A DNA stretch of 64,000 nucleotides. Origin: Streptomyces sp. BK208. GTDB taxonomy: Bacteria; Actinomycetota; Actinomycetes; Streptomycetales; Streptomycetaceae. The notes under the pieces were generated by a model. That model had not been told where the DNA came from, did no database searches, and saw only the letters and a list, made by a program, of their open reading frames with translations. Numbering within the stretch: the stretch's first letter is position 1; each line of letters starts with the position of its first letter. Below, piece by piece: positions 1 to 8,310 of the stretch. Made by a program: the position numbers and the translations under genes. Where the stretch lies: the NCBI RefSeq assembly GCF_004364245.1, contig NZ_SOAV01000007.1, positions 370,817-434,816 of the forward strand. Direction: 5' to 3'.

Positions 1-1128
1 GCGACCGAGGAGATCGTCGCCTTCATGATGAGCGAGTGCCGCGGGCTGATCTGCGCCCCCATGGAGGGCGCGGAACTGGACCGGCTCCGGCTCCCGCAGA
101 TGGTCGACGACAACACGGAGTCGATGAAGACCGCCTTCACCGTCTCCGTGGACGCCACCGCCGCGCACGGCGTCAGCACCGGCATCTCCGCCTCCGACCG
201 CGCCACCACCCTCCGGCTCCTCGCGGGCGGCACCGCCGAGCCCACCGACCTGGTCCGGCCCGGCCACATCTTCCCGCTGCGCGCCCGCCCCGGCGGCGTG
301 CTCGTCCGCAACGGCCACACCGAGGCCGCCGTCGACCTCGCCCGCCTCGCCGGACTGCGTCCGGCCGGCGCCATCGTGGAGATCGCCGGCGAAGACGGGC
401 GCATGCTGCGGCTGCCCGAGCTGATCCCGTTCGCCCGCAAGCACGGTCTGACGATCATCTCCATCGAGGACCTGATCGCCTACCGGCGCAGCGAGGAGCC
501 CACCGTCCGCCGCGAGGCCGAGGTCCGCCTGCCCACCCGGCACGGCGAGTTCACGGCGTACGGCTACCGCTCCACCGTCGACGGCGTCGAGCACATCGCC
601 CTCGTGCACGGCGACCTCGGCGACGGACGGGACATCCTGGTCCGCGTCCACTCCGAGTGCCTCACCGGCGACGTCTTCGGCTCCCAGCGCTGCGACTGCG
701 GTCCCCAGCTCGACGCCTCCCTGGACCGCATCCAGGCCGAGGGCCGGGGCGTGGTCGTCTACCTGCGCGGCCACGAGGGACGGGGCATCGGCCTGATGTC
801 CAAGCTGCGCGCCTACGAACTCCAGGAGCGCGGCCGCGACACCCTCGACGCCAACCTGGAACTCGGCCTGCCCGCCGACGCCCGCGACTACGGCGCGGGT
901 GCCCAGGTCCTCGCGGACCTCGGCGTGCGCTCCGTCCGCCTGATGACGAACAACCCGGACAAGAGCGAGGCCCTCGAACGGCACGGCATCGAGGTCACCG
1001 GCCGCGAGCCCATGCCCGTCCAGGCCGGCGAGCACAACCTCCGCTACCTGCGCACCAAGCGGGACCGGATGGGACACGACCTGCCCTGGCTGGACACGAC
1101 CCCCGTGTCCACCTGCGGCAACCAGTAA
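1..1128 (+). CDS. ribBA: Bifunctional DHBP synthase / GTP cyclohydrolase II (5' end outside window)
   Basis: Makes both branch precursors of riboflavin: 3,4-dihydroxy-2-butanone 4-phosphate from ribulose 5-phosphate (RibB part) and the pyrimidine intermediate from GTP (RibA part). The reading frame is open from base 1 (ATEEIVAF before the first Met), so the gene starts upstream. The DHBP synthase core is seen in STGISASDRATT and RPGHIFPLRA. GTP cyclohydrolase II follows, with the zinc ligands in CLTGDVFGSQRCDC, the GHEGRGIGL loop and TNNPDK. It is followed by ribH after 36 bases, so this is the end of a rib operon. Its stop codon lies inside a 7-bp tandem repeat. Confidence 0.96.
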   Translation, partial: ATEEIVAFMMSECRGLICAPMEGAELDRLRLPQMVDDNTESMKTAFTVSVDATAAHGVSTGISASDRATTLRLLAGGTAEPTDLVRPGHIFPLRARPGGVLVRNGHTEAAVDLARLAGLRPAGAIVEIAGEDGRMLRLPELIPFARKHGLTIISIEDLIAYRRSEEPTVRREAEVRLPTRHGEFTAYGYRSTVDGVEHIALVHGDLGDGRDILVRVHSECLTGDVFGSQRCDCGPQLDASLDRIQAEGRGVVVYLRGHEGRGIGLMSKLRAYELQERGRDTLDANLELGLPADARDYGAGAQVLADLGVRSVRLMTNNPDKSEALERHGIEVTGREPMPVQAGEHNLRYLRTKRDRMGHDLPWLDTTPVSTCGNQ

Positions 1129-1145
1129 GCAGTAAGCAGTAAGCA
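1123..1145 (+). repeat. Three tandem copies of CAGTAAG over the ribBA stop codon
   Basis: CAGTAAG occurs three times in a row plus two bases. Because the period is 7, the three TAA triplets (1126, 1133, 1140) fall in three different reading frames, giving a stop in every forward frame between ribBA and ribH. Confidence 0.9.
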
Positions 1146-1164
1146 AAGCGATACGAGGAGACAC

Positions 1165-1650
1165 GTGAGCGGCAAGGGTGCACCGGAACTGTCCGTACGC
1201 AACGTCGGGGACCTCAGGGTCGCCGTGATCGCGTCACTGTGGCACGACAAGGTGATGGACGGACTGGTGGACGGCGCCCTGCGCGCTCTGCACGAACTGG
1301 GGATCGACGAGCCGACCCTGCTCAGGGTTCCCGGCAGCTTCGAGCTCCCGGTGGTCGCCAAGGTCCTCGCGGGCCGCGGCTACGACGCGATCGTCGCCCT
1401 CGGCGTCGTCATCCGCGGCGGCACCCCCCACTTCGACTACGTGTGCCAGGGCGTGACCCAGGGCCTCGTCCAGGTCTCCGTCGAGACCGGCGTCCCCGTC
1501 GGCTTCGGCGTCCTCACCTGCGACACCGAGGAGCAGGCCCTGGACCGGGCGGGCATCGAGGGCTCCCGCGAGGACAAGGGGCACGAGGCGGTGACCGCGG
1601 CCGTCGCCACGGCGGCCACGCTCCGCTCAGTATCCGAACCGTGGCGCTAG
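1165..1650 (+). CDS. ribH: 6,7-dimethyl-8-ribityllumazine synthase
   Basis: Condenses 5-amino-6-ribitylaminouracil with 3,4-dihydroxybutanone 4-phosphate, the penultimate step of riboflavin synthesis. The 161-aa length is normal for RibH. Typical stretches are VPGSFELP, ALGVVIRGGTPHFDYV (carrying the catalytic-region His) and PVGFGVLT. The GTG start is chosen because GAGGAG lies just upstream (1155-1160). It lies between ribBA and hisE and is probably co-transcribed with both. Confidence 0.96.
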   Translation: MSGKGAPELSVRNVGDLRVAVIASLWHDKVMDGLVDGALRALHELGIDEPTLLRVPGSFELPVVAKVLAGRGYDAIVALGVVIRGGTPHFDYVCQGVTQGLVQVSVETGVPVGFGVLTCDTEEQALDRAGIEGSREDKGHEAVTAAVATAATLRSVSEPWR

Positions 1651-1683
1651 GCCGTCCGGCACACGCGTAAAGTGGGGGCCATC

Positions 1684-1956
1684 ATGTCCAAGAAGACGTT
1701 CGAGGAGCTGTTCACCGAGCTCCAGCACAAGGCAGCCCACGGCGACCCCGCCACCTCCCGCACCGCCGAACTGGTCGACAAGGGCGTCCACGCCATCGGC
1801 AAGAAGGTCGTCGAGGAGGCCGCGGAGGTCTGGATGGCCGCCGAGCACGAGGGCAAGGACGCCGCCGCCGAGGAGATCTCCCAGCTGCTGTACCACGTCC
1901 AGGTCATGATGGTCGCCCGCGGCATCTCCCTGGACGACGTCTACGCCCACCTGTAA
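1684..1956 (+). CDS. hisE: Phosphoribosyl-ATP pyrophosphatase
   Basis: Second step of histidine synthesis: hydrolyses phosphoribosyl-ATP to phosphoribosyl-AMP and pyrophosphate. The 90-aa protein carries the MazG-like all-alpha signature KKVVEEAAEVWMAA with EEISQLLYHV. An upstream in-frame GTG at 1672 would add four residues. I prefer ATG at 1684 because MSKKTFEELF aligns with the family N-terminus. It begins 33 bases after ribH and 58 bases before hisG, so the rib and his genes probably share a transcript. Confidence 0.94.
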   Translation: MSKKTFEELFTELQHKAAHGDPATSRTAELVDKGVHAIGKKVVEEAAEVWMAAEHEGKDAAAEEISQLLYHVQVMMVARGISLDDVYAHL

Positions 1957-2014
1957 GTCACCGGTCACCGCACCGCACCCCGTTCCCACCCCTTACGCAA
2001 AGGAAGCCGACCTC

Positions 2015-2872
2015 ATGCTGCGCATCGCCGTCCCCAACAAGGGTTCCCTGTCAGGCCCCGCGGGGGAGATGCTGCATGAGGCCGGCTACCAGCAGCGCCG
2101 CGAGTCCAAGGAACTGCGGATCGTCGACCCGGTCAACGAGGTCGAGTTCTTCTACCTCCGCCCCCGGGACATCGCGATCTACGTCTCCTCCGGCAAGCTC
2201 GACATCGGCATCACCGGCCGCGACCTGCTGGTCGACTCCGGCGCCCGCGCCGAGGAGATCCTCCCGCTCGGCTTCGCCCGCTCCACCTTCCGCTTCGCCG
2301 GCAAGCCGGGCACCGCGGACGGCATCGACGACCTCAAGGGCCGCACCGTCGCCACCTCCTACGAGGGCATCGTCGCCGCCCACCTGGCCGACCGGGGCGT
2401 GGACGCCTCCGTCGTCCACCTGGACGGCGCCGTCGAGACCGCCATCGAGCTGGGCGTCGCCGAGGTCATCGCGGACGTCGTCGAGACCGGCACCTCCCTG
2501 CGCAACGCGGGCCTGGAGGTCTTCGGCGAGCCCATCATGCAGTCCGAGGCCATCGTGATCCGCCGCTCGGACGCGGAGCCCGACGACACCACCGAGCCCA
2601 AGGTCCAGCAGTTCCTGCGCCGCCTCCAGGGCGTCCTGGTGGCCCGCACCTACGTGATGATGGACTACGACTGCCGGGTGGAGCAGCTGGAGAAGGCCGT
2701 CGCGCTCACCCCCGGCCTGGAGTCCCCGACCGTGTCCCCGCTGCACAACGAGGGCTGGGTCGCCGTCCGCGCGATGGTCCCCGCCAAGGAGGCCCAGCGG
2801 ATCATGGACGACCTGTACGAGATCGGTGCCCGGGCCATCCTGACCACGGCCATCCACGCCTGCCGGCTCTGA
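2015..2872 (+). CDS. hisG: ATP phosphoribosyltransferase (long form)
   Basis: First and committed step of histidine synthesis, joining ATP and PRPP. The 285-aa length is that of the long HisG form with a C-terminal ACT-like histidine-sensing domain; the short form needs HisZ. Seen are the N-terminal MLRIAVPNKG, DIGITGRDLL, the PRPP-binding stretch EVIADVVETGTSL, and the C-terminal regulatory part ending AILTTAIHACRL. AAGGAAG precedes the ATG. Allosteric inhibition by histidine is expected from the domain layout. Confidence 0.96.
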   Translation: MLRIAVPNKGSLSGPAGEMLHEAGYQQRRESKELRIVDPVNEVEFFYLRPRDIAIYVSSGKLDIGITGRDLLVDSGARAEEILPLGFARSTFRFAGKPGTADGIDDLKGRTVATSYEGIVAAHLADRGVDASVVHLDGAVETAIELGVAEVIADVVETGTSLRNAGLEVFGEPIMQSEAIVIRRSDAEPDDTTEPKVQQFLRRLQGVLVARTYVMMDYDCRVEQLEKAVALTPGLESPTVSPLHNEGWVAVRAMVPAKEAQRIMDDLYEIGARAILTTAIHACRL

Positions 2873-2907
2873 CGTCCGCCGGACCGGAGCACGACCGGAG
2901 CCCCACC

Positions 2908-3378
2908 ATGCCCGACACCACGCCGGACGACCTGCCGGCCCTGCCCGTCACCTTCCGCCCGGGCCGCACCCGTGCCGTCCTGATCGTCCTCGCGGCCGTC
3001 ACCTTCGTGACCGTCACGGCGCTCGGGATGCTGCTGCGCGGCCTCGGACCCGGGGAGCGGCTCAGCTTCGTGCTGACCGCCCTCGTCCTGGCCGGCGTCC
3101 TGCTCCTGCTGGCCCGGCCCCGCGTCGTCGCCGACGAGTCGGGCGTCACGGTGGTCAACCTGACCGCCAGGCGTCACCTCGACTGGCCGGAGATCCTCCG
3201 GGTCAACCTCCGCCAGGGCGACCCCTGGGTCTTCCTCGACCTCAGCGACGGCACCAGCCTGCCCGCGCTCGGCATCCAGCCGGGCATCGCCAAGCAGCGC
3301 GCCCTCGCCGACGCACGTGCCCTGCGCGACCTCGTGGAGGCCCGCTCCGGTGCCCGCCCCGAGGCCCCGCGTGACTGA
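2908..3378 (+). CDS. PH domain-containing two-pass membrane protein
   Basis: A 156-aa protein with two adjacent hydrophobic segments (about residues 24-41 and 52-69) followed by a bacterial PH-like domain (RVVADESGVTVVNLTARRHLDWPEI). This is the layout of actinobacterial bPH membrane proteins of unknown role. It starts 36 bases after hisG on the same strand and is probably the last gene of the rib-his transcript. No enzymatic motif is visible. Confidence 0.8.
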   Translation: MPDTTPDDLPALPVTFRPGRTRAVLIVLAAVTFVTVTALGMLLRGLGPGERLSFVLTALVLAGVLLLLARPRVVADESGVTVVNLTARRHLDWPEILRVNLRQGDPWVFLDLSDGTSLPALGIQPGIAKQRALADARALRDLVEARSGARPEAPRD

Positions 3379-3580
3379 CGCGCTAGCGCCGACCCTGCCG
3401 CGGGCACCCTTTTCCTGATTAATCTGGGAACGCGGACGCGGCCGTCGCGTCCTCGCCCCGTCGCTCCGCCCGGTGCGCGGGGTTCCTGCTACCCGAGGAG
3501 TGACCCCCTCCGGCGATGGACGGATCGTCCTGCAGTACTTGCGCCGCCCCCTGCTGTGACACCCCACAGGCGGCGGCAAC

Positions 3581-4912
3581 ATGACCACCCCCCTGCTGCT
3601 CCTGGCAGCCGCGCTCCTGCTCATCCTCGCCAACGGCTTCTTCGTCGCGGCCGAGTTCGGCCTGGTGACCGTCGAGAGGCCCGACGCCGAACAGGCCGCC
3701 GCGGCCGGTGACCGGCGCGCCCAGCGGGTCGTCGAGTCCCTCAAGGAGCTGTCCTTCCAGCTCTCCGGCACCCAGCTCGGGATCACCATCACCTCCCTCG
3801 TCGTCGGCATGCTCGCCGAACCGGCGCTCGCCCAGCTGCTCGACGGTCCGTTCACGGCGGCCGGCGTCCCCGGCGGCGCGGTCTCCGGTGTCTCGGTCGT
3901 CGTCGGCATGCTGCTGGCCTCCGCGGTGCAGATGGTCATCGGCGAGCTGGTGCCCAAGAACTGGGCGGTGTCCAAGCCGCTCCAGGTCGCGCGCTTCGTC
4001 GCAGGCCCGCAGCACGCCTTCGCCCGCCTCTTCCACCCGGTGATCTCCGCGCTCAACACCGTGGCCAACCGCCTGGTCCGCGCGCTGGGCATCGAGCCCG
4101 CCGAGGAACTGGCCTCCGCCCGCACCCCGGGCGAACTGGTCTCCCTGGCCCGGCACTCCGCCCGGGCCGGCGCCCTGGAGCAGGACACCGCCGACCTCTT
4201 CGTCCGGACCCTGTCGCTGGGCGACCTGACGGCGCAGCACGTCATGACCCCCCGCGTGAAGGTCAGCGCGCTGCACTCCTCGGCCACCGCCGAGGACGTC
4301 GTCAACCTGACCCGCGCCACCGGCCTGTCCCGCTTCCCCGTCTACCGCGAGAAGATCGACGAGATCGTGGGCATGGTCCACCTCAAGGACGCCCTCGCGG
4401 TCCCGGTGCACGACCGGCTGCGCACCCCCGCCGGCCGGATCGCCCGCCCCGCGCTGCTCGTCCCCGAAACCCTGCCCGTGCGGCCGCTGCTCACCCGCCT
4501 GCGCAGCGAGCAGCCCATCGCGGTCGTGGTCGACGAGTACGGCGGTACGGCCGGCGTCGTCACCCTGGAGGACATCGTCGAGGAGCTCGTCGGCGAGGTC
4601 CGCGACGAGCACGACGGCCTGGACGCGCCCGAACTCGCCCCCGCCCCGCCGGACGAAGGCCGACCCGCCTGGGACGTCGACGGCAGCTGCCGCGTCGACG
4701 CCCTGCGCCGCATCGGTCTGGAGGCGCCCGAGGGCCCGTACGAGACCGTGGCCGGCCTCGTCGCCGACCTGCTCGGCCGCATCCCGGCCGTCGGTGACCG
4801 CGCGGAGCTGCCCGGCTGGCGGCTCTCGGTCCGCCAGGTCGGCCACTACCGCGCCGAACGCATACGACTGGTGCGCACCGCGCCGGTCTCCGTCCTGGAG
4901 GCGGCCCGATGA
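3581..4912 (+). CDS. CNNM (DUF21) / CBS / CorC_HlyC membrane protein
   Basis: A 443-aa member of the so-called hemolysin family, whose better-studied relatives are Mg2+ (or Na+/Mg2+) exporters or regulators. It has an N-terminal DUF21 membrane domain (LLILANGFFVAAEFGLV; LVVGMLAEP; QMVIGELVPKNWA), then a CBS pair (VMTPRVKVSALHS through GTAGVVTLEDIVEELVGEV), then a CorC_HlyC domain (DGSCRVDALRRIGLEA). The stop overlaps the start of the next, shorter paralogue by four bases (ATGA), so the two are translationally coupled and may form a hetero-oligomer. Confidence 0.9.
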   Translation: MTTPLLLLAAALLLILANGFFVAAEFGLVTVERPDAEQAAAAGDRRAQRVVESLKELSFQLSGTQLGITITSLVVGMLAEPALAQLLDGPFTAAGVPGGAVSGVSVVVGMLLASAVQMVIGELVPKNWAVSKPLQVARFVAGPQHAFARLFHPVISALNTVANRLVRALGIEPAEELASARTPGELVSLARHSARAGALEQDTADLFVRTLSLGDLTAQHVMTPRVKVSALHSSATAEDVVNLTRATGLSRFPVYREKIDEIVGMVHLKDALAVPVHDRLRTPAGRIARPALLVPETLPVRPLLTRLRSEQPIAVVVDEYGGTAGVVTLEDIVEELVGEVRDEHDGLDAPELAPAPPDEGRPAWDVDGSCRVDALRRIGLEAPEGPYETVAGLVADLLGRIPAVGDRAELPGWRLSVRQVGHYRAERIRLVRTAPVSVLEAAR

Positions 4913-5946
4913 GTGTGCTGCAACTCCTCTTCGCCGCCCTGCTCGTGCTGGCCAACGGCTTCTTCGTCGGCGCCGAGTTCGCCCTCGTCTCCGTGCGCCG
5001 CAGCCAGATCGAACCGCTCGGCACCGCCCGCGCCCGACAGGTGCTGTACGGCCTGGAACGGCTGCCGCAGATGATGGCCGCCGCCCAGTTCGGCATCACC
5101 GTCTGCTCGCTGACCCTCGGCGCGGTCGCCGAACCGACCGTCGCCCACCTGCTGGAGCCGGTCTTCGAGTGGATCCACCTGCCGCACGGCATGATCCATC
5201 CGCTCGGCTACGTCATCGCACTGGCCGCCGTGGTCTTCTGCCATCTGGTCATCGGCGAGATGGTCCCGAAGAACCTCGCGATGGCCGCGCCCGAGAAGGC
5301 CGCGCTGTGGCTCAGTCCTGGACTGGTCGCCTTCGCCCGCCTGTGCCGGCCGATCACCGTCGCGCTCGGCGCCTGCGCCCAGGGCATCCTGCGGCTCTTC
5401 CGGGTCGAGCCCAAGGACGAGGTCGAGGCCGTCTTCACCAGCGAGCAGCTCAACCGCCTGGTGGAGGACGCCGGCCAGGCCGGACTGCTCGACCCGGAGG
5501 AGCAGGAACGCCTGGAGGACGCCCTGGAACTGGGCTCCCGCCCGGTGACGGACGTACTGCTCGGCCGGGAGTCCCTGGTCACGGTCAGCCCCTCGGTCAC
5601 CCCCGGGGAGATCGTCGCGCTCACCGCCCGCACCGGATACTCGCGCTTCCCGATCGCTGCGGAACAGGGCGCCTTCATGGGCTACCTGCACGTCAAGGAC
5701 GTCCTCGACCTAGAGGAGTCCGACCGCGCCGTCCCCCAGCACCTGTGGCGCCCGATGACCACGCTCCGCCCCGAACTCCCGCTGGACGACGCCCTCACCG
5801 TCATGCGCCGCGCGGCCACCCACCTGGCCCAGGTCGCGGACGCGTCGGGCAAGGTGCTGGGTCTGGTCGCCCTGGAGGACGTACTGGAACTCCTGGTCGG
5901 CGAGGTGAACGATCCGGCCCACCGAGAGGTGACGTTGGCGACGTAG
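4909..5946 (+). CDS. CNNM (DUF21) / CBS membrane protein lacking the CorC_HlyC domain
   Basis: Paralogue of the preceding gene, 345 aa. The DUF21 domain is intact (LVLANGFFVGAEFALVSVRRSQ; HLVIGEMVPKNLAM), followed by a CBS pair (VTDVLLGRESLVTVSP to VLGLVALEDVLELLVGEV). It stops about 14 residues after the second CBS motif, so the C-terminal CorC_HlyC module of its neighbour is missing. The ATG overlaps the upstream stop. Presumably the two proteins work together in divalent-cation handling; this is inference from the family and the coupling. Confidence 0.9.
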   Translation: MSVLQLLFAALLVLANGFFVGAEFALVSVRRSQIEPLGTARARQVLYGLERLPQMMAAAQFGITVCSLTLGAVAEPTVAHLLEPVFEWIHLPHGMIHPLGYVIALAAVVFCHLVIGEMVPKNLAMAAPEKAALWLSPGLVAFARLCRPITVALGACAQGILRLFRVEPKDEVEAVFTSEQLNRLVEDAGQAGLLDPEEQERLEDALELGSRPVTDVLLGRESLVTVSPSVTPGEIVALTARTGYSRFPIAAEQGAFMGYLHVKDVLDLEESDRAVPQHLWRPMTTLRPELPLDDALTVMRRAATHLAQVADASGKVLGLVALEDVLELLVGEVNDPAHREVTLAT

Positions 5947-6024
5947 CCGCGAGCGGTGGTGCCCCCACCACCACCGCCGTCACCGCGGGCGGTCGTGCCC
6001 CCGCCCCGCCCCCACCGCCGTCCC

Positions 6025-7881
6025 CTACACGGCCGAGGGTCCCCCCGGTCCCCGCCCCGACAGCACCTCCCCGTACGCCTGCATCAGATCCGGCAACCGC
6101 AACGTCGCCAGATCGTCCCTGCTCAGCACCCCCGGATACACCGACAACCGCAGATCCCGGTACGCGCAGCTCTTCTCGTACAGCGTCCGCAGGAACCGCC
6201 CGTTCCCCAGTTCGTCGATCCACCCCTGGTCCACCACGTGCCCGGCGATCGACCTCAGCTCGTCCAGCGCCTCCTCGTCCCACACGTCCCCGTTCTCCGC
6301 CGCGAGCACCTCCCCGATCGAGGTCAGCTCCAACGGCCGGTACGAGGGAAAGTCCACCCGCGTGGTGAAGCGCGAGGACAGGCCGGGGTTCGCACCCAGC
6401 AGCCGGTCCATGCCCTCCGGATAACCGGCCAGGATCACCACCAGGTGGTCCCGGTTGTCCTCGGCCCGCTTCAGCAGTACCTGCAGCGCCTCGTCGCCGT
6501 ACGCGTCGCCCTTGCCGTATCCCGAGTTGGACAGCGAGTACGCCTCGTCGACGAAGAGGACACCACCGAGCGCCGAGTCGATCAGCTCGTTCGCCTTCAC
6601 GGCGGTCTGGCCCAGGTACTCGCCGACCAGGTCGGCCCGCTGCGCCTCCACCAGGTGGTCGCCGCCGAGGAGCCCGAGCGCGTAGAAGACGCGGCCCAGG
6701 ATGCGGGCCACGGTGGTCTTGCCGGTGCCGGAGGGGCCGGAGAAGACGAAGTGACGTTTGGGCGGCTGCACGGGCAGACCCTGGCCGGCCCGCAGCCGCG
6801 CCATGTTCAGCTGCGCGGACAGCGCCTTGACCTGCCGCTTCACCGGTTCGAGGCCCACCATCCGCTCCAGCTCGGAGAGCGCCTCCTCCAACAGTGCGGG
6901 ATCGGTGGGCCCGGCGGGCAGGGACGGATCGGGTCCGCCCGCCTTCTCGCGCACCGACGGTCCGCCGAGCGGAGGCAGCGGGGCCGACAGCGGGGGATCG
7001 GGCATCGAGAGCTTGACGCCGCGCTCCTCGGGGCCGAACAGGGGGTCGAGTCCGTCCAGGGCGTCCACCCCCGCGCCCGCCTGCGCGAGCGCCGCCAGAT
7101 CGGCCGGATCGTCGTAGTCGTCGCCCTCGGCGATCGCCGCCAGCCGGGCCGAGGTGTCCATGAAGGCGGGGTCGACGCGGTGCACCGCCCGGTACAGCGG
7201 GAGCGCGGCGGCGCTGCGTCCGGTGCCTTCGTGGGCCCGCGCCAGCCAGTAGCGCAGCTCCTTGCGCTGGGGCTGCTCGCTGCGGCACCGCATCAGGGCC
7301 GCCGAGAGCAGCGGCTCGGCCTGCCCGTACATCTCCAGGCGGACCCGGGCCATACCGCTGAACAGGCCCGCCTCGATGCCCAGTAAGGGGTCGCCGAGCA
7401 GTGGGTCGGTGTGCCGGACGAGCTGCTCCCAGTCCTTGACGAGGTAGGCGCGGCAGGCGTGCAGGAAGCGGACCTGGGCGTCGGAGTCCACCGGCGGCAG
7501 CCCGGCCAGGGCCCGGTCCAGCTCCGGGACGTGCCGGCCGTCCAGCCAGTGCGAGGCGTGCGCCAGCAGCAGGTCACGCGGGTTCTCCAGCACCGGCTGC
7601 ACCCACCAGCCCAGCCAGTACCAGGAGTTGAGCGTGCGGCGATGACGCCCTCGCTGCTCGCCGAAGCGGTCGCGGTTGCGGAACATTCGCAGGAGCGCGT
7701 TCGTGGTGTCGACGCGCAGGGCGTGCAGTCCCAGCCAGCCGTCGGCCATCGTGGGATCGATCCGCACCGCCGTCCGGAACTCCTCCTCCGCCTGCGGGTA
7801 GGCCCCCATCGTGTAGGCGTCCACCCCGCGCAGCCAGGCGAGTTCGGCCGGGGCCTGTGGGCCCTGCGCGCCGAAGTCCAT
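6025..7881 (-). CDS. AAA+ ATPase with N-terminal TPR domain (EccA/CbbX-like)
   Basis: A 618-aa protein. Roughly residues 1-270 form TPR-like helices (LRGVDAYTMGAYPQAEEEF). A CbxX/CfqX-type AAA domain follows, with Walker A FVFSGPSGTGKTTVARILG and Walker B GGVLFVDEAYSL plus a sensor region RFTTRVDFPSY. The same layout occurs in EccA of type VII secretion, but no esx genes lie nearby, so a chaperone or remodelling role is all that can be claimed. ATG at 7881 is preferred to GTG at 7893 because GGGGGA precedes it at good spacing. Confidence 0.88.
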   Translation of the reverse strand: MDFGAQGPQAPAELAWLRGVDAYTMGAYPQAEEEFRTAVRIDPTMADGWLGLHALRVDTTNALLRMFRNRDRFGEQRGRHRRTLNSWYWLGWWVQPVLENPRDLLLAHASHWLDGRHVPELDRALAGLPPVDSDAQVRFLHACRAYLVKDWEQLVRHTDPLLGDPLLGIEAGLFSGMARVRLEMYGQAEPLLSAALMRCRSEQPQRKELRYWLARAHEGTGRSAAALPLYRAVHRVDPAFMDTSARLAAIAEGDDYDDPADLAALAQAGAGVDALDGLDPLFGPEERGVKLSMPDPPLSAPLPPLGGPSVREKAGGPDPSLPAGPTDPALLEEALSELERMVGLEPVKRQVKALSAQLNMARLRAGQGLPVQPPKRHFVFSGPSGTGKTTVARILGRVFYALGLLGGDHLVEAQRADLVGEYLGQTAVKANELIDSALGGVLFVDEAYSLSNSGYGKGDAYGDEALQVLLKRAEDNRDHLVVILAGYPEGMDRLLGANPGLSSRFTTRVDFPSYRPLELTSIGEVLAAENGDVWDEEALDELRSIAGHVVDQGWIDELGNGRFLRTLYEKSCAYRDLRLSVYPGVLSRDDLATLRLPDLMQAYGEVLSGRGPGGPSAV

Positions 7882-8147
7882 CACGTCCCCCACCTACCGT
7901 GCCCCCGTCGGTAAGCCGCCGAGCCGTCGCCCGTCGGCCGCCTCGGTCAACGGCTCCACCGCGGACCGGAGTTGCAGGTGCGCGCGGCAATCTCCCACAG
8001 GTCGCACCGAGGGCATCGTACCCGCGGCGGTCTTTCCTCCGAAGGGTGCGGGAGGGGTCGTTCCGCGAGGTGGGAGCGGGTGGGACGGCCGATCGCATGG
8101 TGACCGAGGGTGAGCATCCGGCGTCGGGGAGCAGCCGGAAAAGGGGC

Positions 8148-8225
8148 TCAGGGCAGAACGAAGCCCCCGGTCACGGGGGAACAACCGGGGGCTTCGCGTC
8201 TGCGGGCGGCCTCGAACTGCCGCAC
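8148..8225 (-). CDS. Possible leaderless 25-aa peptide inside a small transcription unit
   Basis: A GTG lies 6 bases downstream of a well-formed -10 box, where transcription should start, so an mRNA from this promoter would be leaderless. It reads V-RQFEAARRREAPGCSPV and continues to TGGFVLP, and the terminator hairpin lies inside the coding part. An overlapping ATG at 8227 gives a different 18-aa frame (MCGSSRPPADAKPPVVPP). Whether either is translated, or the unit is a plain small RNA, cannot be told from one sequence. Confidence 0.3.
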   Translation of the reverse strand: MRQFEAARRREAPGCSPVTGGFVLP

Positions 8226-8226
8226 A
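8155..8226 (-). ncRNA. Candidate small RNA with its own promoter and terminator
   Basis: About 70 bases between a sigma70-like promoter (8232-8261) and a strong hairpin, lying between the kinase and the AAA ATPase genes, both on the same strand. The 5' part can itself fold (CGGCAG..., GGCCGCC). It could be an attenuator or leader, an independent sRNA, or a small mRNA. The stated ends are estimates from promoter and hairpin positions. Confidence 0.45.
8159..8196 (-). terminator. Hairpin terminator of the small unit
   Basis: 13-bp arms CGAAGCCCCCGGT and ACCGGGGGCTTCG enclose a 12-base loop; on the minus strand it is followed by TTCTG. It would stop both the small RNA and any read-through from the kinase gene. 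Confidence 0.8.
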
Positions 8227-8231
8227 TCCAG

Positions 8232-8261
8232 AACGTAAGACCTGTACGGCCCCTGGGTCAA
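8232..8261 (-). promoter_or_regulatory. Sigma70-like promoter of the small unit
   Basis: Minus strand TTGACC, 18-base spacer, TACGTT. This is close to the HrdB consensus and lies downstream of the kinase stop codon, so it drives only the short hairpin-ended unit or, by read-through, the AAA ATPase. Confidence 0.6.
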
Positions 8262-8310
8262 GCGAAGTTGGGGCACGTCGGCGGGTCGCCCGGACGTGAT
8301 CTTCACGAGT

